Shown one piece after another: positions 1-5,235 of a DNA stretch of 5,235 nucleotides. Origin of the DNA: Chloroflexota bacterium (GTDB taxonomy: Bacteria > Chloroflexota > Limnocylindria > QHBO01). The stretch spans positions 1 through 5,235 of the forward strand of contig JADLBB010000286.1 in assembly GCA_020848055.1 (NCBI GenBank), in the 5' to 3' direction. Below the pieces are notes generated by a model. It did not search any database and was not told the origin of the DNA. It saw only the letters and a list, made by a program, of their open reading frames with translations. Every line of letters starts with the position of its first letter. Position 1 is the stretch's first letter. Position numbers and translations under genes: made by a program.

Positions 1-15
1 GGCGAGCCGGCCTGA
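1..15 (+). CDS. 3' end of an unidentified upstream gene (partial)
   Basis: Reading from base 1, the codons give Gly-Glu-Pro-Ala and then a TGA stop at 13-15, which overlaps the gpmI start as TGATG. This arrangement is typical of translationally coupled genes in one operon. In many bacteria the gene before gpmI is a glycolytic gene such as tpiA or pgk, but four residues cannot identify it. The overlap is visible; the existence of the gene is inference, because any frame of so short a stretch could look open. Confidence 0.35.
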   Translation, partial: GEPA

Positions 16-1541
16 TGTCCGTGGTCCTCGTCATCCTCGACGGGTTCGGCATCGGTCACGACCCCGCGCGCAACGCGCTGATGGCCGCGACGATGGGGAA
101 CTGGGACCGCCTGCTGGACGAGTTCCCGCATTGCGAGCTCGCCGCGTCCGGCGAGGCGGTCGGGCTGCCTGCCGGGCAGATGGGCAACAGCGAGGTCGGC
201 CACCTGACCATCGGTGCCGGCGCCAGGGTGCTGCAGGACCTGCCTCGCATCAGCGCGGCCATCGCCGACGGCAGCTTCTTCCAGAACCCCGCGCTCACCG
301 CGGCGTGTCGCGACGCCGTGGAGCGCGATGCCCGGGTGCACCTCATGGGCCTGGTGGGTCCCGGCGGCATACACGCCCTCGACGACCACCTCGTCGCCAT
401 GGTCGAGCTCGCGCATCGCGCCGGCCTGCAACCAGATCGCGTCCTGTTCCACGCCTTCACCGATGGACGCGACACGCCGCCGCGCTCGGCGGATCGGTTC
501 CTGCCCGCGCTCGAGGCGCGCTTCGACGGCCACGCGCGGGTGGCGACCGTGTCGGGTCGGTACTACGCGATGGACCGCGATCGGCGCTGGGAGCGGACCG
601 AGCGCGCGTACGCAGCCATCGCCCATGCGGATGGTCGCCGCGCCGCGGATACGGCGGCCGCGGTGGCCGCTGCCTACGATCGCGATGAGAGCGACGAGTT
701 CATCTTGCCGACCGTGCTGCCGGCCGCGGCCCCGATGGCCGGTGACGACGTCGCGGTCCACCTGAACTTCCGCGCCGACCGCGCCCGCCAGCTGACCCGG
801 GCCCTGGCGCAGCCGCACTTCTCCGATTTCGACCGCGGTTCGATGCCGGGCGCGGTGGCAACCGCGACCCTGACCGAGTACCAGGCGTCCGACGAGCTGC
901 CGGTGGCGGTCGCCTACCCGCCGGTCGTGGTGGATTCGCTGGCGGCCCACCTGTCGCGCCTCGGCAAGCGGCAGCTGCACGTCGCCGAGACCGAGAAGTA
1001 CGCGCACGTGACCTACTTCCTCAACGGTGGCGTCGAGGGCGCCGCCTCCGGCGAGGACCGGATCCTGGTCCCGTCGCGACGCGACGTGGCGACCTACGAC
1101 CTCGCGCCCCAGATGAGCGCCGAGCAGATCACCGACGTGGTGATCGAGGCCATTGAGCGCCGCTCGTTCGACTTCATCGTGGTCAACTACGCCAACCCGG
1201 ACATGGTCGGCCATACCGGGAACTGGGATGCGGCGGTGCGGGCGGCCGAATTCATCGACGTCTGCCTGGGCCGGCTGTCGCGGGCCGCCATCGGCACCGA
1301 CAGCCCGCTCGTCATCACCGCCGATCACGGCAACATCGAGCAGATGCGCGACGCGGACGGTGAGCCGCAGACCATGCACACCACGTCGTCGGTGCCGTTC
1401 GTCGTGGTGGACGCGTCGCGTTCCGGGATCACCCTGCTCAACGGCGAGTTGTCCGACGTGGCACCGACCATCTGCGAGTTGCTCGGAATCCCGCCGGGGC
1501 CGGACATGACAGGGCACAGCCTGATTCGGGCATCGCGTTGA
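15..1541 (+). CDS. gpmI: 2,3-bisphosphoglycerate-independent phosphoglycerate mutase
   Basis: This cytosolic enzyme interconverts 3-phosphoglycerate and 2-phosphoglycerate in glycolysis and gluconeogenesis through a phosphoserine intermediate, using two Mn2+ ions. The 508 residues match the usual family length of about 510. The alkaline-phosphatase-like metal domain (about 1-75 and 300-508) is split by the phosphotransferase domain. Visible family motifs are LDGFG with metal ligand D9, GNSEVGH with catalytic S59, GGIH with H120, DGRDTPP (150-156), GRYYAMDRD (181-189), NFRADR (251-256), EKYAHVTYFLNGG with K328, NPDMVGHTG with D396 and H400, ADHGN with D437 and H438, and H455 in MHTT. No catalytic residue appears to be missing. 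The start is supported because family members begin only a few residues before the first strand, VVLVILDG. A weak GGCGAG lies upstream, and the ATG overlaps a preceding TGA, suggesting coupled translation. secG follows after 23 bp. Confidence 0.97.
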   Translation: MSVVLVILDGFGIGHDPARNALMAATMGNWDRLLDEFPHCELAASGEAVGLPAGQMGNSEVGHLTIGAGARVLQDLPRISAAIADGSFFQNPALTAACRDAVERDARVHLMGLVGPGGIHALDDHLVAMVELAHRAGLQPDRVLFHAFTDGRDTPPRSADRFLPALEARFDGHARVATVSGRYYAMDRDRRWERTERAYAAIAHADGRRAADTAAAVAAAYDRDESDEFILPTVLPAAAPMAGDDVAVHLNFRADRARQLTRALAQPHFSDFDRGSMPGAVATATLTEYQASDELPVAVAYPPVVVDSLAAHLSRLGKRQLHVAETEKYAHVTYFLNGGVEGAASGEDRILVPSRRDVATYDLAPQMSAEQITDVVIEAIERRSFDFIVVNYANPDMVGHTGNWDAAVRAAEFIDVCLGRLSRAAIGTDSPLVITADHGNIEQMRDADGEPQTMHTTSSVPFVVVDASRSGITLLNGELSDVAPTICELLGIPPGPDMTGHSLIRASR

Positions 1542-1546
1542 GTCTC

Positions 1547-1555
1547 TGGTAGACT
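1547..1555 (+). promoter_or_regulatory. Extended -10 promoter for secG
   Basis: TGGTAGACT (TG at 1547-1548, hexamer TAGACT at 1550-1555) fits an extended -10 element, and I see no convincing -35 box. With normal spacing, transcription would start near 1562, three bases before the secG ATG, giving an almost leaderless mRNA. It lies in the 23-bp gap after gpmI. Readthrough from gpmI is also likely, since no terminator is visible in the gap. Confidence 0.5.
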
Positions 1556-1564
1556 GCGCCGGCC

Positions 1565-1786
1565 ATGCACACCGCGCTCCTCGTCGCCCAGATCATCCTC
1601 GCCATCGCGCTGATGGCGTCCATCCTGCTGCAGCAGCGCGGCACGGGCCTGGGTGGGGCGTTCGGCGGCGAGGTGACCGCCTATCGCAGCCGGCGCGGAA
1701 TCGAGCGGACGCTGTTCCGCCTGACGATCGTGCTGGCCGTGCTGTTCGTGGCCTTCAGCCTGCTCAATCTGCTGCCGCAGGTCTGA
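1565..1786 (+). CDS. secG: Preprotein translocase subunit SecG
   Basis: SecG is the small accessory subunit of the SecYEG channel in the cytoplasmic membrane and assists SecA-driven protein export. The 73 residues have the family's two-helix layout. A first hydrophobic segment (about 4-22) is followed by the conserved loop LLQQRGTGLGGAFGG (about 21-36), then a basic stretch with SRRG (47-50), and a second hydrophobic segment (about 53-70). The length is normal for SecG of monoderm-type bacteria and shorter than the enterobacterial protein. There is no Shine-Dalgarno sequence before the ATG; the upstream bases are GGCC. That agrees with leaderless translation from the extended -10 at 1547-1555. 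secG is often found beside glycolytic genes, as here after gpmI. No terminator is obvious before the tRNA promoter 12 bp downstream. Confidence 0.93.
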   Translation: MHTALLVAQIILAIALMASILLQQRGTGLGGAFGGEVTAYRSRRGIERTLFRLTIVLAVLFVAFSLLNLLPQV

Positions 1787-1798
1787 TTCATCGGCCCA

Positions 1799-1807
1799 TG
1801 CTATGAT
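1799..1807 (+). promoter_or_regulatory. Extended -10 promoter of the tRNA-Leu pair
   Basis: TGCTATGAT (TG at 1799-1800, hexamer TATGAT at 1802-1807) is the best -10 match in the window. The predicted start is near 1813-1814, leaving a leader of about six bases before the first tRNA-Leu. No good -35 box is seen at 16-18 bp. It probably drives both leucine tRNAs as one transcript that ends at the terminator at 2020-2060. Confidence 0.7.
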
Positions 1808-1819
1808 CGGCAGCCGCGT

Positions 1820-1906
1820 GCCGAGGTGGCGGAATAGGCAGACGCGCTAGGTTCAGGACCTAGTGGCCGCAAGGTCGTGTGGGTTCAAGTCCCTCCCTCG
1901 GTACCA
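1820..1906 (+). tRNA. tRNA-Leu(CAG)
   Basis: This is a class II tRNA of 87 bases with an encoded CCA end. The acceptor arms are GCCGAGG and CCTCGGT, so the first pair is a G-U wobble, which is also known in other bacterial leucine tRNAs. The D arm GCG/CGC is followed by an anticodon stem CTAGG/CCTAG with loop TTCAGGA and anticodon CAG, which reads CUG. The long variable arm folds as GGCC-GCAA-GGTC, capped by a GNRA-type loop. The T loop is TTCAAGT. The T stem GTGGG/CCCTC carries one T-T mismatch at its second pair, the only blemish. The second leucine tRNA follows after nine bases. Confidence 0.96.
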
Positions 1907-1915
1907 ACCCTCGAA

Positions 1916-2000
1916 GCCCAGGTGGCGGAATTGGTATACGCGTACGTTTGAGGGGCGTATGGGGAAACCCATCCGGGTTCAAGTCCCGGCCTGGGCACCA
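1916..2000 (+). tRNA. tRNA-Leu(GAG)
   Basis: This is a class II tRNA of 85 bases with an encoded CCA end. The acceptor stem GCCCAGG/CCTGGGC is fully paired. The anticodon stem TACGT/GCGTA (last pair T-G) encloses the loop TTGAGGG with anticodon GAG, which reads CUC and CUU. The variable arm is a GGG/CCC stem with a GAAA loop, and the T stem CCGGG/CCCGG is perfect. The D-arm region is nearly the same as in the preceding tRNA-Leu(CAG), while the anticodon and variable arms differ. The nine-base gap leaves no room for its own promoter, so the two are probably cotranscribed. Confidence 0.96.
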
Positions 2001-2019
2001 GTTCAATCGTTTACCCGAT

Positions 2020-2060
2020 GCGCCGCTCGCGCCCGACCCGCGAGCGGCGCCTTCTTGTTG
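2020..2060 (+). terminator. Intrinsic terminator after the tRNA-Leu pair
   Basis: A perfect 12-bp GC-rich stem (2020-2031 with 2039-2050) closes a seven-base loop, CCCGACC. It is followed by the T-rich tail CTTCTTGTTG (2051-2060). It sits 19 bases after the CCA of tRNA-Leu(GAG) and ends before the next promoter-like element, so it should end the leucine tRNA transcript. The tail is interrupted by C and G, so efficiency may be less than complete. Confidence 0.85.
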
Positions 2061-2068
2061 GTAGCCGC

Positions 2069-2074
2069 TACCAT
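2069..2074 (+). promoter_or_regulatory. -10-like element of tRNA-Val
   Basis: TACCAT lies exactly six bases before the first base of tRNA-Val, which puts the predicted transcription start on the mature tRNA 5' end. There is no TG extension and no clear -35 box. The hexamer overlaps a short palindrome, GGTAGC-C-GCTACC (2060-2072). The call rests on hexamer similarity, on its position between a terminator and a tRNA, and on resemblance to the other -10 elements in this window. Confidence 0.4.
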
Positions 2075-2080
2075 CGGTGC

Positions 2081-2157
<77 letters not shown>

Positions 2158-2158
2158 C

Positions 2159-2167
2159 TGCTACGAT
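2159..2167 (+). promoter_or_regulatory. Extended -10 promoter of lemA-htpX
   Basis: TGCTACGAT (TG at 2159-2160, hexamer TACGAT at 2162-2167) is nearly the same as the element before the leucine tRNAs. The predicted start is near 2174, giving a 5' leader of about 33 bases that carries the lemA ribosome binding site. Any -35 contact would fall inside the 3' half of tRNA-Val, and none is evident. Confidence 0.6.
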
Positions 2168-2192
2168 GCGCGCGTCTATCACTCCCGATCGC

Positions 2193-2198
2193 GAGGAG
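2193..2198 (+). promoter_or_regulatory. Ribosome binding site of lemA
   Basis: GAGGAG lies eight bases before the ATG at 2207. It is the clearest Shine-Dalgarno site in the window and decides the lemA start. The frame stays open upstream to 2018, but that extension runs through tRNA-Val and part of the terminator and cannot be coding. Confidence 0.75.
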
Positions 2199-2206
2199 CA
2201 ACTTCG

Positions 2207-2779
2207 ATGCCCTGGCTGTGGATCCTCATCGGCGTGGTCGCGCTGATCGTCCTGTTCTTGATCTTCACCTACAACGGCCTGGTCCGCCTGCGCAACATGG
2301 TCGACGAGGCGTGGAACCAGATCAGCGTGCAACTGAAGCGTCGGCACGACCTGATCCCGAACCTGGTCAACGCCGTGAAGGGCTACATGGACTTCGAGCA
2401 GGAGACCCTGACGAAGGTCATCGAGGCCCGATCGGCCGCCGTCACCGCCCAGCAGGGCGGGCCGGCCAATGCCGCGGCGGCCGGCCAGGCCGAGAACTTC
2501 CTGACCGGCGCCCTGCGCCAACTGTTCGCGCTGGTCGAGAACTATCCCGATCTCAAGGCCAACCAGAACGTGATGCAGCTCCAGGAGGAACTGACCACGA
2601 CCGAGAACCAGATCGGATTCTCGCGCCAGCACTACAACGCGACGGTGCGGGAGATGAACACGTCGATCCAGACGTTCCCGAACGTGATCGTGGCGGGGCT
2701 GTTCGGCTTCCGGGAGCGCGACTATTTCCAGATCGCCGAGTCGGACACCGCGGTGCCCGAGGTGAACCTCCGCTCGTAA
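2207..2779 (+). CDS. lemA: LemA family membrane protein
   Basis: LemA proteins are single-pass inner-membrane proteins with a coiled-coil domain. Their molecular function is not settled, and they are often encoded beside htpX or other membrane proteases. The 190 residues match the family length. An N-terminal membrane helix (about 3-21) leads into YNGLVRLRNMVDEAW (22-36) and VQLKRRHDLIPNLVNAVKGY (41-60), the family's signature. Later motifs are NYPDLKAN (112-119), LQEELTTTENQI (125-136), the YN in QHYN (143-144) and a C-terminal FGFRERDYF (166-174). An Ala/Gly/Gln-rich stretch (about 77-95) interrupts the helical part. The start at the MPWLW methionine is fixed by GAGGAG and by the membrane helix starting immediately. 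htpX follows after 10 bp, so the two probably form an operon. Confidence 0.94.
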   Translation: MPWLWILIGVVALIVLFLIFTYNGLVRLRNMVDEAWNQISVQLKRRHDLIPNLVNAVKGYMDFEQETLTKVIEARSAAVTAQQGGPANAAAAGQAENFLTGALRQLFALVENYPDLKANQNVMQLQEELTTTENQIGFSRQHYNATVREMNTSIQTFPNVIVAGLFGFRERDYFQIAESDTAVPEVNLRS

Positions 2780-2789
2780 GGGTGGGCCG

Positions 2790-3755
2790 ATGAGCGCCAC
2801 GGCGCCGACCACCTTCTTCCGGGAGATCGATCGCAACCGACGCCGCAGCTGGGTCCTGGTCGCGGTCGTGATCGTGGTGCTCGCCGCGACCGGCGGCGTC
2901 ATCGGCTATTCGACCGGGTTCGGGTGGGGCGGCGTGGTCTTCGCCTTCGTGCTGGCCAGCCTGATGAGCATCGGCTCGTACTTCGCCGGCGACGCGCTGG
3001 TGATGGCCACGAGCGCCGCGCACCAGGTCGATCGCGCCAATCCCCCGGAGCAGTACCGGCAGTTCGTCAACGTGGTGGAGGAGATGCGCCTGGCCGCGGG
3101 CCTGCCACCGCCGCGCATCTGGGTCATCGACGACTCGGCGCCCAACGCGTTCGCCACCGGTCGCGATCCCGATCACGCCAGCGTGGCCGCGACGACCGGC
3201 CTGCTGGCGAAGCTGGACCGCGAAGAGCTGCAGGGCGTGATCGGTCACGAATTGAGCCACATCGGCAACCTCGACATCCGGTTCACGCTGCTCGTCGGCG
3301 TGCTGGTCGGTGCGATCGCCTTGTTGGCTGACTGGTTCCTGCGCTTCACCGCCTGGGGCGGCGGGCGCCGCAGCAACTCGGACCGCAACGGCGGCGGCGG
3401 AGCGTTCGTGATCCTGTTCCTGATCGCCATCGTGCTGGCCGTCATCGCGCCGCTCATCGCCCGCATCATCCAGGCCGCGGTGAGCCGCAGCCGCGAATCC
3501 CTGGCCGATGCCAGCTCGGTCGAACTGACGCGCAACCCGCTCGGCCTGGCGCGCGCCCTGCGCACGATCAGCGACGACCCCGACGTGCTGGAGGTCGCCA
3601 ACCGCGCGACCCAGCACCTCTACATCGTCAACCCGATCAAGAGCTTCGAGGCCCGCGCCAAGTCGCTGTGGGACACGCACCCGCCCATCGGCGAGCGGAT
3701 CGCGGCGCTCGAGGCCATCGCCGGCCAGATGGGCCAGCTCCCCGGTCCGGCCTAG
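2790..3755 (+). CDS. htpX: M48-family membrane zinc metalloprotease HtpX
   Basis: HtpX is an integral membrane protease of peptidase family M48 that degrades misfolded membrane proteins. The 321 residues begin with FFREIDRNRRRSW (9-21), the usual HtpX lead-in, followed by hydrophobic segments at about 21-40 and 46-64. The core has APNAFATGRDP (117-127), the zinc and catalytic motif HELSH (H153, E154, H157) and the third zinc ligand E236 in SRSRESLAD (232-240). Two more hydrophobic segments (about 164-185 and 205-228) flank a Gly/Arg/Asn-rich loop (190-204). DTHPPIGERI (295-304) is the conserved C-terminal motif. One variation is Ser237, where many homologues have an aromatic residue after the zinc-binding Glu. 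The start has AAGGG (2778-2782) seven bases upstream. It follows lemA closely and is probably cotranscribed. Its TAG stop overlaps the stop of the convergent LCP gene. Confidence 0.95.
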   Translation: MSATAPTTFFREIDRNRRRSWVLVAVVIVVLAATGGVIGYSTGFGWGGVVFAFVLASLMSIGSYFAGDALVMATSAAHQVDRANPPEQYRQFVNVVEEMRLAAGLPPPRIWVIDDSAPNAFATGRDPDHASVAATTGLLAKLDREELQGVIGHELSHIGNLDIRFTLLVGVLVGAIALLADWFLRFTAWGGGRRSNSDRNGGGGAFVILFLIAIVLAVIAPLIARIIQAAVSRSRESLADASSVELTRNPLGLARALRTISDDPDVLEVANRATQHLYIVNPIKSFEARAKSLWDTHPPIGERIAALEAIAGQMGQLPGPA

Positions 3756-5161
3756 CAGCCAGGCTGCTCCGACGCGCTGGGCCCCGGTGTGGGTGCCGGT
3801 GCCGCGAGCAGGTCGGCCACCGCGGCGCGGATGTGGGCCAGGCCGGCATCGTTGAGGATGGTGGAGAAGGTCGGCGGCGTGATGGTCAGCCGGGCGATGG
3901 TGTCCGGGTCCACCCGGGTGGCGAGGTCCACGAACGCGGTGACGCTGCGGAGCGGCAGGTTGGTCCAGACCGAGTCGCGCGCGATGTCGAGCATCTCGGT
4001 GATGCGGAACGCCAGGCTGCAGCGCAGCTGTCGCTGCAGCGCCACGATGACCGACTGCTGGCGGGCCATGCGTCCGTAGTCGCTGTCCTGGTGGCGCGTG
4101 CGAGCGTAGGCGAGGGCATGCCAGCCGTCGAGGTGCTGCTGTCCGGCGGGGATGCGCAGCTCGACCGTGGCGCTGCCGTCCGGCGGCGGGTAGGCGCGGT
4201 CGTACATGGCCTGGGGAACGTAGATGTCGAGGCCGCCCAACGCATCCACGGCGCGCACGAAGCCATTCAGGTCGACGACGACGCTCGCGTCCACTCCCAC
4301 GCCCAGCAGCAGGCCGATCGTGTCCTGCAGCGCCAGGAAGGGCGCCACGCCCGGGTCGCCGGGGTATGAGCCGGGATGACCGTCGACGTAGACCCACAGG
4401 GCGTTCAGCAGGTCGGTGAAGCCATGCGGGAATGCCTGGTCCAGCGGCGGCGGCATCGGCGCGTAGCGCAGGTTGCGCGGCACGCTGACGAGCGCTGCCT
4501 TGCCCGTCTGGACGTCAACGCTGAGCAAGATCATGGTGTCGGTGCGCAACTTCCAGCGCCCAGGTCCGGAATCGGCGCCGATCAGCAGCAGGTTGAGGCG
4601 TCCATCATCGGGCCAGTCCGGCCGAGGGGCGGGGGCCTGGGTGGGGATGACGAACGAAGGCACCGGCGTGGCGTTGGCCCAGGGTGGTGGAGTTGGCGAC
4701 GGGGTGGGGGACGGCAGACCGCCGAACCCGGCCCCCGCCGGACCGGACGGATCGAAGACGGTGACCACCGTTTCGTGTGCGGCCCAGCCGATACGGGCCA
4801 CCTGGCCGTAGCCGAAGGCGGAGACCGCGACCAGCACGGCGACCAGGAGCATGGCGAGCCGGCCGGGCCGTCCACGCGTCGCCAGCGCCGTGCTGCCGGC
4901 CACCGCGTACGCGCGGGCCAGGAACATGACCAGGTTGAAGGCGAGCAGGCCGACCAGGATCGATGGGTCGATCATCCATCCAAGCAGCGTGGCTCGACCA
5001 TTCGCCAGCCCGATGCCGACGATGGCCAGCAGGGCACGCTGTGGTAGGGCCAGCAGGAGGCCGACGGCACGCCTGCCGAGCATCCAGTGCCCGAGTCCGG
5101 GCCACAGGAACGAGGCGACGGCGGGCACGGCGAACGAGGCGCGGCGGGTGCGAGTGGTCAT
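3752..5161 (-). CDS. LytR/CpsA/Psr (LCP) family protein with multi-pass N-terminus
   Basis: LCP enzymes transfer glycopolymers from a polyprenyl-diphosphate carrier to peptidoglycan or another cell-wall acceptor, outside the membrane. In this 469-residue protein the first 120 residues are largely hydrophobic, with segments at about 8-28, 32-52, 65-86 and 102-120, and include PGLGHWMLGRR (21-31), which recalls the TM2-type small membrane domain. A Pro/Thr/Ser linker (about 149-182) follows. The LCP domain (about 188-430) has LLLIGADSG (191-199), RTDT (206-209), SVPRN with R229, VVVDLNGFVRAVDALGG (294-310) and ALAYARTRHQDSDYGRMARQQ (349-369). These carry the arginines and aspartates expected to bind the lipid diphosphate. 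The C-terminus is a second Pro/Ala/Ser tail ending in Cys. No Shine-Dalgarno sequence precedes the ATG, but the next Met (27) would remove the first segment, so I keep this start. Which polymer it moves cannot be told. Confidence 0.92.
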   Translation of the reverse strand: MTTRTRRASFAVPAVASFLWPGLGHWMLGRRAVGLLLALPQRALLAIVGIGLANGRATLLGWMIDPSILVGLLAFNLVMFLARAYAVAGSTALATRGRPGRLAMLLVAVLVAVSAFGYGQVARIGWAAHETVVTVFDPSGPAGAGFGGLPSPTPSPTPPPWANATPVPSFVIPTQAPAPRPDWPDDGRLNLLLIGADSGPGRWKLRTDTMILLSVDVQTGKAALVSVPRNLRYAPMPPPLDQAFPHGFTDLLNALWVYVDGHPGSYPGDPGVAPFLALQDTIGLLLGVGVDASVVVDLNGFVRAVDALGGLDIYVPQAMYDRAYPPPDGSATVELRIPAGQQHLDGWHALAYARTRHQDSDYGRMARQQSVIVALQRQLRCSLAFRITEMLDIARDSVWTNLPLRSVTAFVDLATRVDPDTIARLTITPPTFSTILNDAGLAHIRAAVADLLAAPAPTPGPSASEQPGC

Positions 5162-5235
5162 CGGCGCCAGTCTGACGCGAAACCGGGTCGCAAGGTTGCA
5201 TCGGTCATGCGGACGCTGCCGGTCGGGCGGGGCAC
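5162..5235. other. Region upstream of the LCP gene
   Basis: These 74 bases should hold the minus-strand promoter of the LCP gene. The only -10-like match is a weak CAGACT (minus strand, 5174 to 5169), which would put transcription at or next to the ATG. A TTGCGA at 5193 to 5188 is too close to it to be a normal -35. On the plus strand an ATG at 5207 opens a frame to the window edge (MRTLPVGRG), which could begin a divergent gene. Nine residues cannot support calling one. Confidence 0.25.

Noticed and set aside
1916..2000. tRNA-Leu(GAG) 3' end as a phage or integrative-element attachment site
   Set aside because: There is no integrase, no second copy of the tRNA end, and the flanking genes are ordinary housekeeping genes.
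4016..4040. Perfect 9-bp inverted repeat with a seven-base loop (GCTGCAGCG / CGCTGCAGC)
   Set aside because: It lies inside the LCP coding region, where Leu-Gln-Arg-Gln-Leu codons in GC-rich usage readily give such repeats, and it has no T tract or regulatory position.
2553..4397. Open frame of 614 codons on the minus strand, antisense to lemA and htpX and overlapping the LCP gene in another frame
   Set aside because: It is low-complexity, rich in Arg, Gly, Ala, His and Pro, has no recognisable domain, and lies across three well-supported genes. Long antisense frames are expected in GC-rich DNA.
4670..4715. Repetitive minus-strand stretch encoding Pro/Thr/Ser residues, considered as a tandem repeat
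   Set aside because: It is a normal flexible linker between membrane and catalytic parts of an extracytoplasmic protein, and I see no exact nucleotide repeat unit.
5169..5174. CAGACT on the minus strand as a -10 for the LCP gene, resembling TAGACT before secG
   Set aside because: It lacks the first T and the TG extension, and the only -35-like sequence is about 13 bases away, so it is mentioned only as a weak candidate.

Overview
This is a compact, GC-rich bacterial stretch (roughly two-thirds G+C by eye) made of conserved housekeeping and envelope genes plus a small tRNA cluster. The base composition, the succession gpmI-secG, the scarcity of strong Shine-Dalgarno sites, the -10-only promoters, and a LytR/CpsA/Psr (LCP) protein with a Pro/Thr/Ser linker would suit a high-GC Chloroflexota (for example the Limnocylindria group) or an actinobacterium-like lineage. 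That assignment is inference from style, not from a marker gene.

Layout, left to right. The last codons of an unidentified plus-strand gene overlap the start of gpmI (15-1541), the cofactor-independent phosphoglycerate mutase of glycolysis. secG (1565-1786), a subunit of the Sec translocon, follows after 23 bp that contain an extended -10 element. A second extended -10 precedes two tandem leucine tRNAs (anticodons CAG and GAG, 1820-2000), which end at a strong intrinsic terminator (2020-2060). A third -10-like element sits exactly one promoter spacing before tRNA-Val(TAC) (2081-2157). A fourth, abutting the tRNA's CCA end, should drive lemA (2207-2779) and htpX (2790-3755). On the minus strand, convergent with htpX, lies a 469-residue membrane-anchored LCP-family protein (3752-5161). 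Its stop codon shares the tetranucleotide CTAG with the htpX stop. The last 74 bp are intergenic or the start of something not visible.

How the genes fit together: gpmI belongs to central carbon metabolism, and secG commonly sits beside glycolytic genes. lemA-htpX is a recurrent pair of a membrane protein of unclear function and a membrane zinc protease, both linked to envelope quality control. The LCP protein probably attaches glycopolymers to the cell wall. All genes look intact.

I see no mobile element, CRISPR array, defence locus or plainly new system. The points worth a second look are at fine scale: a repeated extended -10 promoter form, a probable leaderless secG mRNA, a tRNA-Val whose predicted transcription start coincides with its mature 5' end, the CTAG-sharing convergent stops, and the multi-pass N-terminus fused to the LCP domain.
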